Source of the DNA: Pedobacter sp. MC2016-15
Lineage (GTDB): Bacteria; Bacteroidota; Bacteroidia; Sphingobacteriales; Sphingobacteriaceae
Length of the DNA stretch: 64,000 bases
Assembly: GCF_026239695.1 (NCBI RefSeq)
Contig: NZ_JAPIVS010000004.1
Location: forward strand, 372,001 to 436,000
Reading direction: 5' to 3'
Shown: positions 49,390 through 56,817 of the stretch, piece after piece
Numbering within the stretch: the first letter of the stretch is position 1
Layout: each line of letters starts with the position of its first letter
Notes under the pieces: model-generated
The model's database searches: none
Told to the model about the DNA's origin: nothing
Seen by the model: only the letters and a program-made list of their open reading frames with translations
Translations under genes and position numbers: made by a program

Positions 49390-50265
49390 ATGCTTATACA
49401 TACCTTAAAAATAAGTTTACTGGCAGTATTATGCTCAGTAATCAGTTTTGCTGCAGATGCACAGAAAGTTCAGGAACCACAAAATCTGTCTCCTGAGTGG
49501 TCTCAGCCCTATGCCCCCTTTCGGATTGCGGGTAATCTCTATTATGTTGGAACTTACGACCTTGCCTGTTATTTGGTGACTACACCAAAAGGCCATATCC
49601 TGATCAATACCGGGCTGGCAGCTTCGGCAAAGACGATTAAAGCCAGTGTCGAAGCCCTTGGATTTAAGTTTGCTGATATAAAGATTCTGCTGACCACCCA
49701 GGCGCACTACGATCATATGGGAGCGATGGCGGCCATCAAAAAGATGACCGGTGCTACAATGATGGCGGATGAAAAAGATGCACAGGTGATGGCAGATGGC
49801 GGTAGTTCTGATTATGCCCTGGGGGGAGCTGGTAAAACGTATCAGCCACTTAAAGCTGATCGGTTGCTGCATGATAAAGATACAGTTATACTGGCGGATA
49901 TGAATCTGGTGATGCTGCATCACCCCGGGCATACCAAAGGTTCATGCAGCTTTCTTTTTGATGTGAAGGATAAAGAGCGCTCTTACAAAGTGCTGATAGC
50001 CAATATGCCAAGCATTGTGACGGAGAAAAAATTCTCTGAAGTAACAGCTTATCCGGAGATCGAAGCAGATTACGCTTACACATTCAGTCAAATGAAAACA
50101 TTATCATTTGATATTTGGTTGTCTTCTCATGCGAGCCAGTTTGGATTGCACAAGAAACATCAGCCGGGGGATGCATACCGTCCTTCAGCCTTTATGGAGC
50201 GGGCAGGTTACGACGCTGCGCTCAGGGATTTACAGCTTCAATATGATAAAAAAATAGCCCATTGA
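49390..50265 (+). CDS. Subclass B3 metallo-beta-lactamase, GOB-like
   Basis: This 291-residue exported enzyme has a signal peptide ending near 'A-A-D-A-Q'. The zinc-binding motif reads Gln104-Ala-His106-Tyr-Asp108-His109 where most B3 enzymes have His-x-His-x-Asp-His. The Gln is the hallmark of the GOB group known from Elizabethkingia. Further ligands are His181 in 'H-H-P-G-H-T-K-G' and His247 in 'S-S-H-A-S-Q-F-G-L-H'. It should hydrolyse penicillins, cephalosporins and carbapenems. Soil Pedobacter carry related chromosomal B3 enzymes (the PEDO group), so this is probably intrinsic rather than acquired; no mobile element is nearby. Confidence 0.92.
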   Translation: MLIHTLKISLLAVLCSVISFAADAQKVQEPQNLSPEWSQPYAPFRIAGNLYYVGTYDLACYLVTTPKGHILINTGLAASAKTIKASVEALGFKFADIKILLTTQAHYDHMGAMAAIKKMTGATMMADEKDAQVMADGGSSDYALGGAGKTYQPLKADRLLHDKDTVILADMNLVMLHHPGHTKGSCSFLFDVKDKERSYKVLIANMPSIVTEKKFSEVTAYPEIEADYAYTFSQMKTLSFDIWLSSHASQFGLHKKHQPGDAYRPSAFMERAGYDAALRDLQLQYDKKIAH

Positions 50266-50333
50266 TATTTATTTTCTGAACTACTAAGGGTATTTCGCGG
50301 GCAGCGTGTTTTAACATTAATAAATCCTCATTC

Positions 50334-52664
50334 ATGATACAAAAGAGTTACCTGTCGTTAATCCTATTCCTATGCCTGTGTTCCCAGGCTATTGCACAAC
50401 AAAAATTCACCGTCAGTGGTACCATCAGGGACGCTGCAACCGGAGAAACCCTGATCGGCGCCACGGTGAAAATCCAGAACGCTACGCAGTCTTTTGGTAC
50501 TTCCTGTAATGCTTATGGTTTCTACTCCCTCTCTGGCAACAGCGGAGATTATGAGATGATCGTTAGCTATACCGGTTATGAAACTTATACCAAAAAGATT
50601 TCTTTGAATGCGCCGCTGAAACTGAATATAGAACTCGGTTCGGGCAAAGGCGATCTGAATGAAGTGGTCATTACATCCAAAAACCGTAAAAATGAAAATG
50701 TCCGCAGTCCGCAGATGGGGTTGGACAAGCTTGATATGAAATCTCTTGATAACCTGCCTGTGCTTTTCGGCGAGAAAGATGTGCTCAAAACTATCCAGCT
50801 GCTGCCAGGGGTAAAAGCTGGCGGGGAAGGCAATACTGGCTTTTTCGTAAGGGGTGGAGCCGCAGATCAGAACCTGATCCTGCTGGATGAAGCTGTTGTA
50901 TATAACTCCTCGCACTTACTTGGCTTTTTCTCTACCTTCAATGGAGATGCCATTAAGGATGTGAGTTTGTATAAGGGAGGGATGCCGGCACAATATGGCG
51001 GCCGCCTTTCATCGGTGCTCGATGTGAAGATGCAGGATGGTAATAACAAGGAGTTTGCTGCTGAAGGCGGTATCGGACTGATCGCTTCGCGTATCAAAGT
51101 GGAAGGACCAATAGTAAAAGATAAGGGTTCATTTATGCTGAGTGCCAGAAGAACTTATATCGATCTGTTATTAAAAGCATCTCCCGATTCTTCACTCAAC
51201 GGCAATACCCTGAATTTTTATGATATCAATGCCAAGTTGAATTATAAGTTCAATGATAAGAATACGATTTATGCTTCGGGCTATTTCGGGCAGGACAACA
51301 TCGGTATCAAAGACTTGTTTGCGAACGACTGGGGAAATACCACGGCTACCATTCGTTTAAACCATGTGTTTAACGATAAGCTATTCTCCAATACTTCCTT
51401 CATCTACAACAAATACCATTATGCGGTGGAGCTGCTGGATGCAGATAACAATGCCCGCGTGACTTCGATGATCCGCGACTATAACCTGAAGGAAGACCTG
51501 CAGTATTACAGCAATAAACACGTGATCAGGTTTGGTGTGCAGGCGATACATCACCGCATTGCACCCTCAGATATCACCACCAGCGGTAATTCAAGTTTTA
51601 ATCCTTTAGCGGTTGAGAACAGATATGGACTGGAACTTGCAGGTTACGTTTCTGACGAATGGGCACTGACCGACAAATTCAATATTCTTTACGGGGTACG
51701 TCTGAGTTCATTCTCCTTACTGGGTCCTGGTGCTTTCAATACCTATAACAGTGCCGGAGAAATCTCTTCAACCGTTAACAGGGGTAAGGGCGACTTTGTA
51801 AAAACTTATATCTATCCTGAACCACGTTTCTCCGCCAGCTATAGCCTCACAGATGAAACTTCGATCAAAGCTTCCTATAACAGGAATACGCAGAATATCC
51901 ACATCCTGACCAATGCCAATACGGGATCACCTACAGATCAGTATGTGATGAGCAGTAACAATATCAAACCGGAGCTGGCAGATCAGGTGGCCATGGGATA
52001 TTTCAGAAACAGCAAAGATAATTCCCTGCAGTTTTCCGGAGAGGTATACTATAAATGGATGCAAAACCAGATCGACTACAGGGATGGAGCTGAACTGATT
52101 GCCAATGCTACTGTTGAATCAGAACTGTTGTATGGTACCGGCCGCGCTTACGGTCTCGAGCTGTATGCTAAAAAGACGAAGGGCAAACTGACCGGCTGGA
52201 TCAGTTATACCTTGTCAAAAACTGAACGTAAGATTGATGGTATCAATAACGGAAATTACTACAACGCCAGACAGGACAGAACACATGACCTTGCCGTCGT
52301 AGGGATATATAACCTGAACCCGCGCTGGACATTCTCTGCAAATTATATTTACAGTACCGGTAATGCGGTGACTTACCCGGCAGGGAAATACAGCGTGGGT
52401 GGCTTAACAACATATTATTACACCGAACGTAATGCCAACAGGATGCCTTATACAGGCAGGCTGGATCTGAGTGCTACACTCAAAGCAAAAGAAACCAAAA
52501 TATATCAGTCGAGCTGGAGTTTTGGGGTTTACAATGCGCTCAACCGCAAGAACCCATATTCTATACAGTTCAGGGATAAAAAGAACGATCCTACGCAAAC
52601 TGAAGCTGTACAAACCAGCTTGTTTGGCATCATTCCATCTGTTACGTATAACTTCAAATTCTAA
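50334..52664 (+). CDS. TonB-dependent receptor of the DUF4249-linked type
   Basis: This 776-residue outer membrane receptor has a signal peptide ending near 'A-I-A-Q-Q'. A CarboxypepD_reg-like domain follows (about 25-105; 'D-A-A-T-G-E-T-L-I-G-A-T-V'). The plug has 'L-P-V-L-F-G-E-K-D-V-L-K-T-I-Q-L-L-P-G-V' and 'F-F-V-R-G-G-A-A-D-Q-N-L-I-L-L-D-E-A'. This plug is typical of receptors encoded next to DUF4249 lipoproteins, as here (gap 5 bp). The ligand of this widespread pair is unknown. No regulator or degradative enzyme gene is adjacent, apart from the beta-lactamase gene 68 bp upstream, which is probably unrelated. Confidence 0.92.
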   Translation: MIQKSYLSLILFLCLCSQAIAQQKFTVSGTIRDAATGETLIGATVKIQNATQSFGTSCNAYGFYSLSGNSGDYEMIVSYTGYETYTKKISLNAPLKLNIELGSGKGDLNEVVITSKNRKNENVRSPQMGLDKLDMKSLDNLPVLFGEKDVLKTIQLLPGVKAGGEGNTGFFVRGGAADQNLILLDEAVVYNSSHLLGFFSTFNGDAIKDVSLYKGGMPAQYGGRLSSVLDVKMQDGNNKEFAAEGGIGLIASRIKVEGPIVKDKGSFMLSARRTYIDLLLKASPDSSLNGNTLNFYDINAKLNYKFNDKNTIYASGYFGQDNIGIKDLFANDWGNTTATIRLNHVFNDKLFSNTSFIYNKYHYAVELLDADNNARVTSMIRDYNLKEDLQYYSNKHVIRFGVQAIHHRIAPSDITTSGNSSFNPLAVENRYGLELAGYVSDEWALTDKFNILYGVRLSSFSLLGPGAFNTYNSAGEISSTVNRGKGDFVKTYIYPEPRFSASYSLTDETSIKASYNRNTQNIHILTNANTGSPTDQYVMSSNNIKPELADQVAMGYFRNSKDNSLQFSGEVYYKWMQNQIDYRDGAELIANATVESELLYGTGRAYGLELYAKKTKGKLTGWISYTLSKTERKIDGINNGNYYNARQDRTHDLAVVGIYNLNPRWTFSANYIYSTGNAVTYPAGKYSVGGLTTYYYTERNANRMPYTGRLDLSATLKAKETKIYQSSWSFGVYNALNRKNPYSIQFRDKKNDPTQTEAVQTSLFGIIPSVTYNFKF

Positions 52665-52669
52665 TCGCC

Positions 52670-53494
52670 ATGCTGACATACAAATTCTTATCAAAATATA
52701 TATCTTACACCGTTCTCTCTCTGCTCATTCTGATCACTTTTGCTTCCTGTGAAAAGGTCATTGATGTAAAACTCGATACGTCTGCCAATCAGATTGTTAT
52801 TGAAGGAAACATCACCGACAGACTGGGCGTACAAACGGTTACTATAAACGAATCTGTTCCCTACACCAACAGCAATACTTATCCTGCGATAACCGGGGCA
52901 CAGGTGACTGTGACAGATGATAATAACCGCTCCTGGACTTTCACAGAAACCAAACCGGGAACATATACGGTGAACTCCATGAGGGCCGAAACCGGACGTA
53001 CTTATACCCTGAGGGTAGTATCAAAAAATGTCACCTACACTGCTAAATCTACACTGCAGCGCTTGGTGAGACTCAATTCCCTGAGCACCAAAATTATCAG
53101 TTTTGGCGGGGACGATTTAAAGATTGTAGAAGTACATTTTAAGGATCCTGCCGACCAGGTGAATCAGTACCGTTGGATAATGAAAGTAAATGGGGTACAG
53201 ATCAAAGCTGTATTTGCTGATAACGATCGCCTCACCAATGGTAATGACGTGAACAATCCGCTATTTTTCGATGATGATACCAATGAAGAACTGAAAACGG
53301 GTGACGCAGTGGAAGTGGAAATGCAGTGTATAGACAAAGATGTATTCACGTACTGGTATACCTTGAGTCAGCAAACCCAGAACGGCCCGGGTGGGGGTGT
53401 AACACCTGGAAATCCGCCTTCAAATATTGACAACAATGCACTGGGATATTTCAGTGTGCATACTACGCAAAGAAGAACGTTAAAGGTGCAATAA
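52670..53494 (+). CDS. DUF4249 lipoprotein
   Basis: This 274-residue protein has a lipobox-like signal ('L-I-T-F-A-S-C-E-K'). The DUF4249 pattern follows: 'V-I-E-G-N-I-T-D', 'G-A-Q-V-T-V-T-D-D' and 'G-R-T-Y-T-L-R-V' in an Ig-like beta domain. It starts 5 bp after the receptor gene and is the expected surface partner of that receptor. The family's ligand is not known. The C-terminus ends with 'L-G-Y-F-S-V-H-T-T', a conserved ending. A terminator follows at 53515. Confidence 0.9.
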   Translation: MLTYKFLSKYISYTVLSLLILITFASCEKVIDVKLDTSANQIVIEGNITDRLGVQTVTINESVPYTNSNTYPAITGAQVTVTDDNNRSWTFTETKPGTYTVNSMRAETGRTYTLRVVSKNVTYTAKSTLQRLVRLNSLSTKIISFGGDDLKIVEVHFKDPADQVNQYRWIMKVNGVQIKAVFADNDRLTNGNDVNNPLFFDDDTNEELKTGDAVEVEMQCIDKDVFTYWYTLSQQTQNGPGGGVTPGNPPSNIDNNALGYFSVHTTQRRTLKVQ

Positions 53495-53514
53495 GGCCGC
53501 AATAGTATAAAAGT

Positions 53515-53550
53515 AAAGGGTTATCAGTTAATTATTGACAACCCTTTTTT
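53515..53550 (+). terminator. Bidirectional intrinsic terminator
   Basis: AAAGGGTT-A-TCA pairs with TGA-C-AACCCTTT around a short AT loop, followed by seven T residues on the plus strand and preceded by an A-rich stretch. It separates the DUF4249 gene from the convergent partition-like pair. Confidence 0.8.
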
Positions 53551-53552
53551 TA

Positions 53553-53810
53553 TTACAGGTCGTATTCCTTTTCAACCACTGACATGATCAGTTCTTTGAC
53601 GGTTATACCCTTTTGTGCACCCATAATTTTTAAAGCTTTCAAAGCGCTTTTTTTCATGCGCAGGGGGTAGGTTACAATTTCTTCTTCAGCCGGTGCAGCT
53701 GGTTTTGTTTCCTTTTTAGGGCTTTCTTTCAGAGGAGAATTGAACAGGGCTGATACTCCACCTAAATTCTTATTGTTATCCTCGATATCACCCAGGTTTT
53801 TCTTTGCCAT
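53553..53810 (-). CDS. Small protein with ribbon-helix-helix-like C-terminus, ParA partner
   Basis: This 85-residue protein has a charged, Lys/Pro/Ala-rich, probably disordered N-terminal half. The C-terminal stretch ('V-T-Y-P-L-R-M-K-K-S-A-L-K-A-L-K', then 'I-T-V-K-E-L-I-M-S-V-V') is compatible with a ribbon-helix-helix fold. It starts 5 bp after the ParA gene and is surely co-transcribed. In plasmid systems such small partners bind the centromere. In cargo-positioning systems a small partner links ParA to its load. No centromere-like repeat array was seen nearby. Function is therefore open. Confidence 0.75.
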   Translation of the reverse strand: MAKKNLGDIEDNNKNLGGVSALFNSPLKESPKKETKPAAPAEEEIVTYPLRMKKSALKALKIMGAQKGITVKELIMSVVEKEYDL

Positions 53811-53815
53811 AATCT

Positions 53816-54559
53816 TTATATTTTAACTAAAATCTCCTCTACCAGATTTGAATAATCTACTGCGCCGTTAGAGGTTGGTGCATATTCAAAAACATCTATT
53901 CCTTTCAGCTGTGCTTCTACCAGGGCCACGTTGATTCTGATGGAAGTATCAAATAACTTATCATCAAAATATTTTTTGATACTGCCAGTGATCTGTTCAG
54001 TGATCACCCTTCTTGGGTTGATCTTGGTGATAAACACACCCCCGATAGTCAGCGCTTCATTGTAATGCGTCCTTACATCAGAGATAATGGATACTAGCCT
54101 GTCGATTCCCCTGTAGGCAAAATATTCAGCCTCTAAAGGAATCATTACCGTGTCTGCTGCAACCAGTGCATTTACGGTGAGCATTCCCAGTGCAGGTGCA
54201 CAGTCGATCAGTACATAATCATATTTTCCGGCCAGCGGTTTCAGCAATCTTTTCAGGATGGTCTCTCTTCCTAAACGTGATACCAGTTCGATTTCGGCAC
54301 CCAAAAGATCGAGAGAGGAAGGAATGATATCCAGATACTCGGAGACGTTGGTTACCGGAAGCGGAGTATCATTTTTTATACTGTCATAGATAGATGTTTC
54401 TACATCCCTCAGTCCGAGTCCTTCAGTTAAGTTTGATTGCGGGTCGATATCAACCAGCAGAGTTTTCTTTTTTAAACGTGCTAATCCGGCGCCAATATTC
54501 AGCGCTGAAGTTGTTTTTCCTGTGCCGCCTTTATGGTTTATAACAGCTATAATCTTCAT
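53816..54559 (-). CDS. ParA-family ATPase
   Basis: This 247-residue ATPase has the deviant Walker A 'K-G-G-T-G-K-T-T' with the signature Lys, 'D-I-D-P-Q-S-N-L-T' (Walker A'), 'Y-V-L-I-D-C-A-P-A-L' (Walker B) and 'I-P-L-E-A-E-Y-F-A'. It is of Soj-like length without the N-terminal HTH of plasmid ParA proteins. It moves DNA or protein cargo over the nucleoid. The partner is not a ParB with the usual nuclease-like domain but an 85-residue protein, so this is probably not the main chromosome segregation system. A glycosyltransferase gene lies 43 bp upstream in the same direction. Confidence 0.94.
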   Translation of the reverse strand: MKIIAVINHKGGTGKTTSALNIGAGLARLKKKTLLVDIDPQSNLTEGLGLRDVETSIYDSIKNDTPLPVTNVSEYLDIIPSSLDLLGAEIELVSRLGRETILKRLLKPLAGKYDYVLIDCAPALGMLTVNALVAADTVMIPLEAEYFAYRGIDRLVSIISDVRTHYNEALTIGGVFITKINPRRVITEQITGSIKKYFDDKLFDTSIRINVALVEAQLKGIDVFEYAPTSNGAVDYSNLVEEILVKI

Positions 54560-54602
54560 ATCTATATATCTTTATACAAGGGCGCAATGATACAAAGATA
54601 TT

Positions 54603-55841
54603 TTAATATTTAGACTGCCTGTTTTTCTCTTCAATCCAGAGAGAAAGGTACTTACTGCTGTTTAAAGCGTGATAATGAAGGATTTGCCCAACAAAATGAG
54701 CATTGCGGTGTGTGGATAAATTTCCGGATAATTCCTTCAGTTTCTCCAGAAAGAGGATTGTCCATGTAGATTTTTTATAACGCTGATTGATAATTTTAAC
54801 ACCGTTATTCCGAGCTGTTGACCATAGATCCTCATCCTTGTATAATTTAACAGACTGATCGATAAAGTCTTCCGTATCATCGGCTATTGCCCCGTTCCAG
54901 TCCAGCTTTCCACGCATCGCCTCTGCACCTGCGGAGCTGGTTACCGTAGGCGTTCCTGTCTGCATCGCATCGATAAATTTACCCTTTACGCCTGCTCCAA
55001 ACTGAATGGGTGCCAGCAATATTCTGTGTGCTGCAATAGCCTGCCGCGCATCTTTGGCACGACCATGTACCAGGAAATTCTCCTTTGGATTATGATATTG
55101 CATGACCTTTTGCGAGGAGTAGGCACCATAGATATGGAGTACCACCCCCGGCAATCTCTTACGCAGTTCTGGCCATATACTTTTCTTGAGTACCTGCAGC
55201 GTATGCCAGTTGGGTTCATGCAGGAAATTACCTATAAACACGAATCCTTCGCGCTCTTCAAAAGCTTTCCAGGTAAGCACTTCTTTTAGTGTCAGTCCTT
55301 CCTCCAGAAAGGGAAGGTAATAGAGCAGGTCCTCACTGATCTTAAACTGCTCCTGGAGGATATCCATCTCCACTTCAGAAATGATCAGGGAGAGGTCGCA
55401 ACGCAGGATTGATGCAATCTCACGCTTGGCTGTATCGGTATATAAATTCAGGGGAAGGCCGGTATTTACAGCCTCCTGTCTTGCGTATCGTAAGAAATGG
55501 AGATCCTCAGTATCTAAAATCCGCATCGCATCAGGGCATTCCTGCTGTACCCGCCATCCATATTGTTCTTCAGAGACGAAGCGGTCAAAGAGCACGACAT
55601 CAGGCATCATTTCCTTCACAAAAGTATTAAAGCTTTCATCATTCAGCCTGATTTCCTTTTCCTGCACACCGATTTCCTGCAAAGGATAGCTGAACTCAGA
55701 TTTGAGTGCTGCGGAAGCGAAAAACACCTCATATGCAGCCTCATGAAACAACTCTGCCAGCTGGATAATTCTGGTGCCGGCAGCGGATGAACCGGGCTCC
55801 GGCCATACCAATCCAATGATGAGGATTCTCTTTTTGTTCAT
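54603..55841 (-). CDS. Glycosyltransferase (GT-B fold, group 1-like)
   Basis: This 412-residue protein has a GT-B layout: N-terminal 'I-L-I-I-G-L-V-W-P-E-P-G-S-S-A-A-G-T-R' loop and a C-terminal sugar-nucleotide domain with 'V-F-I-G-N-F-L-H-E-P-N-W', 'L-H-I-Y-G-A-Y' and 'A-P-I-Q-F-G-A-G-V-K-G-K-F-I-D-A-M-Q-T-G-T-P'. The last stretch is typical of group 1 transferases. Donor and acceptor cannot be predicted. No other polysaccharide gene is close, and it is divergent from the MiaE gene by 49 bp. Confidence 0.85.
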   Translation of the reverse strand: MNKKRILIIGLVWPEPGSSAAGTRIIQLAELFHEAAYEVFFASAALKSEFSYPLQEIGVQEKEIRLNDESFNTFVKEMMPDVVLFDRFVSEEQYGWRVQQECPDAMRILDTEDLHFLRYARQEAVNTGLPLNLYTDTAKREIASILRCDLSLIISEVEMDILQEQFKISEDLLYYLPFLEEGLTLKEVLTWKAFEEREGFVFIGNFLHEPNWHTLQVLKKSIWPELRKRLPGVVLHIYGAYSSQKVMQYHNPKENFLVHGRAKDARQAIAAHRILLAPIQFGAGVKGKFIDAMQTGTPTVTSSAGAEAMRGKLDWNGAIADDTEDFIDQSVKLYKDEDLWSTARNNGVKIINQRYKKSTWTILFLEKLKELSGNLSTHRNAHFVGQILHYHALNSSKYLSLWIEEKNRQSKY

Positions 55842-55865
55842 TCGTCTAAATTATTACTAATTTTG
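55833..55865 (+). promoter_or_regulatory. Promoter of the MiaE gene
   Basis: TTTG (55833-55836) and TAATTTTG (55858-55865) lie 21 bp apart, matching the Bacteroidota -33/-7 consensus. The ATG is at 55891. Confidence 0.6.
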
Positions 55866-55890
55866 CGAAGGAAGAATTATTCAGATACAC

Positions 55891-56472
55891 ATGCTTGGAT
55901 TAAAATTATTGACGGACCCCCGCTGGGCAAACATTGCAGAATCTAACCTCGAGGAAATCCTGACTGACCATGCATGGTGTGAGCAGAAAGCGGCCACCAA
56001 TGCCATCACTTTAATCACGCAAAATTCTGAACACATGGACCTCGTGGAGGAGCTGACAGCCATCGCCATTGAGGAGATGCAGCATTTCCAGATGGTGGTT
56101 GACATTATCAAACAACGTGGGTATACCCTGGGACGAGAACGTAAAGATGATTACGTGGGCCGGCTGGTCAAATTTAACCGCAGGGATGGCAGCAGGAATT
56201 CTGCTTTTATAGACCGGCTGTTATTTGCAGCGATGATCGAAGCCAGGAGCTGCGAACGCTTCCGTGTGTTATCACAAAATATCAAAGACGCCGAACTGGC
56301 TAAATTCTATCATAATCTGATGGTTTCAGAAGCTGGACATTATACGACTTTCCTCAACTTTGCCCGTAAATATACGATCGATATTGATGTGGATAAAAGG
56401 TGGAAAGAGTGGCTGGAATTTGAAGGTGAACTCATCCAGAGTTACGGCAACAAACAGGCTATTCACGGCTAA
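55891..56472 (+). CDS. miaE: tRNA-(ms2io6A)-hydroxylase-like di-iron protein (MiaE)
   Basis: This 193-residue protein has the ferritin-like four-helix di-iron fold with ligands arranged as in MiaE: Glu in 'N-L-E-E-I-L-T-D-H-A', 'E-E-M-Q-H-F' (ExxH), Glu in 'A-R-S-C-E-R-F' and 'S-E-A-G-H-Y-T' (ExxH). It hydroxylates the isopentenyl side chain of ms2i6A37 in tRNA. It is monocistronic with its own promoter. Bacteroidota homologues are common, though the hydroxylated nucleoside in this group is assumed rather than shown. The 345-bp space after it carries the siderophore operon promoter. Confidence 0.93.
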   Translation: MLGLKLLTDPRWANIAESNLEEILTDHAWCEQKAATNAITLITQNSEHMDLVEELTAIAIEEMQHFQMVVDIIKQRGYTLGRERKDDYVGRLVKFNRRDGSRNSAFIDRLLFAAMIEARSCERFRVLSQNIKDAELAKFYHNLMVSEAGHYTTFLNFARKYTIDIDVDKRWKEWLEFEGELIQSYGNKQAIHG

Positions 56473-56817
56473 AATCTATTTTCTCTAATTTCCCCCTTTC
56501 GCATACTGCTAAATCGTGTGAGTTAAAACATCTATTTGTGTTTTGGTAAATTTTAAACATTTGTCAGCAATTTATATACCTGTAAATTAGCTAATTGACT
56601 ATTTATTCATAATAGTTCTAAATATAGTTTTGAATTATTCTAAATAATACCCTTCTTTGTAAAGAAAATTTGTAGCAATATATTGCTCCTGTCAGTGCAT
56701 TTTATTTCGTGCTGATTACCGCTTTTTATTGTCTTTTTCTCAGGCAACCAAATATTTTACCAGTACCAGCATTCAAAGACTCTATTCTATAATTTACCTG
56801 TTATTAAATAAGACCAT
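56473..56817 (+). other. AT-rich 345-bp intergenic region upstream of the siderophore operon
   Basis: There is no gene with coding character. It holds the promoter/operator at 56616-56659 and a 5' leader of roughly 150 nt before the ATG at 56818. No recognisable riboswitch was found by eye. Several further short AT-rich inverted repeats occur but are not distinctive. Confidence 0.6.
56616..56659 (+). promoter_or_regulatory. Promoter and putative iron-repressor sites of the siderophore operon
   Basis: TTTG (56629-56632) and CTTCTTTG (56652-56659) are 19 bp apart. TTCTAAATA occurs twice (56616-56624 and 56638-56646), 22 bp apart; the second copy lies within the promoter spacer and is part of TTATT-CTA-AATAA. 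Binding there would block transcription. Fur is the natural candidate, unproven. Confidence 0.5.

Noticed and set aside
53553..54559. Evidence for an integrated plasmid
   Set aside because: Only a ParA-like gene and a small partner are present; there is no replication, mobilisation or integrase gene, and the flanks are ordinary chromosomal genes.
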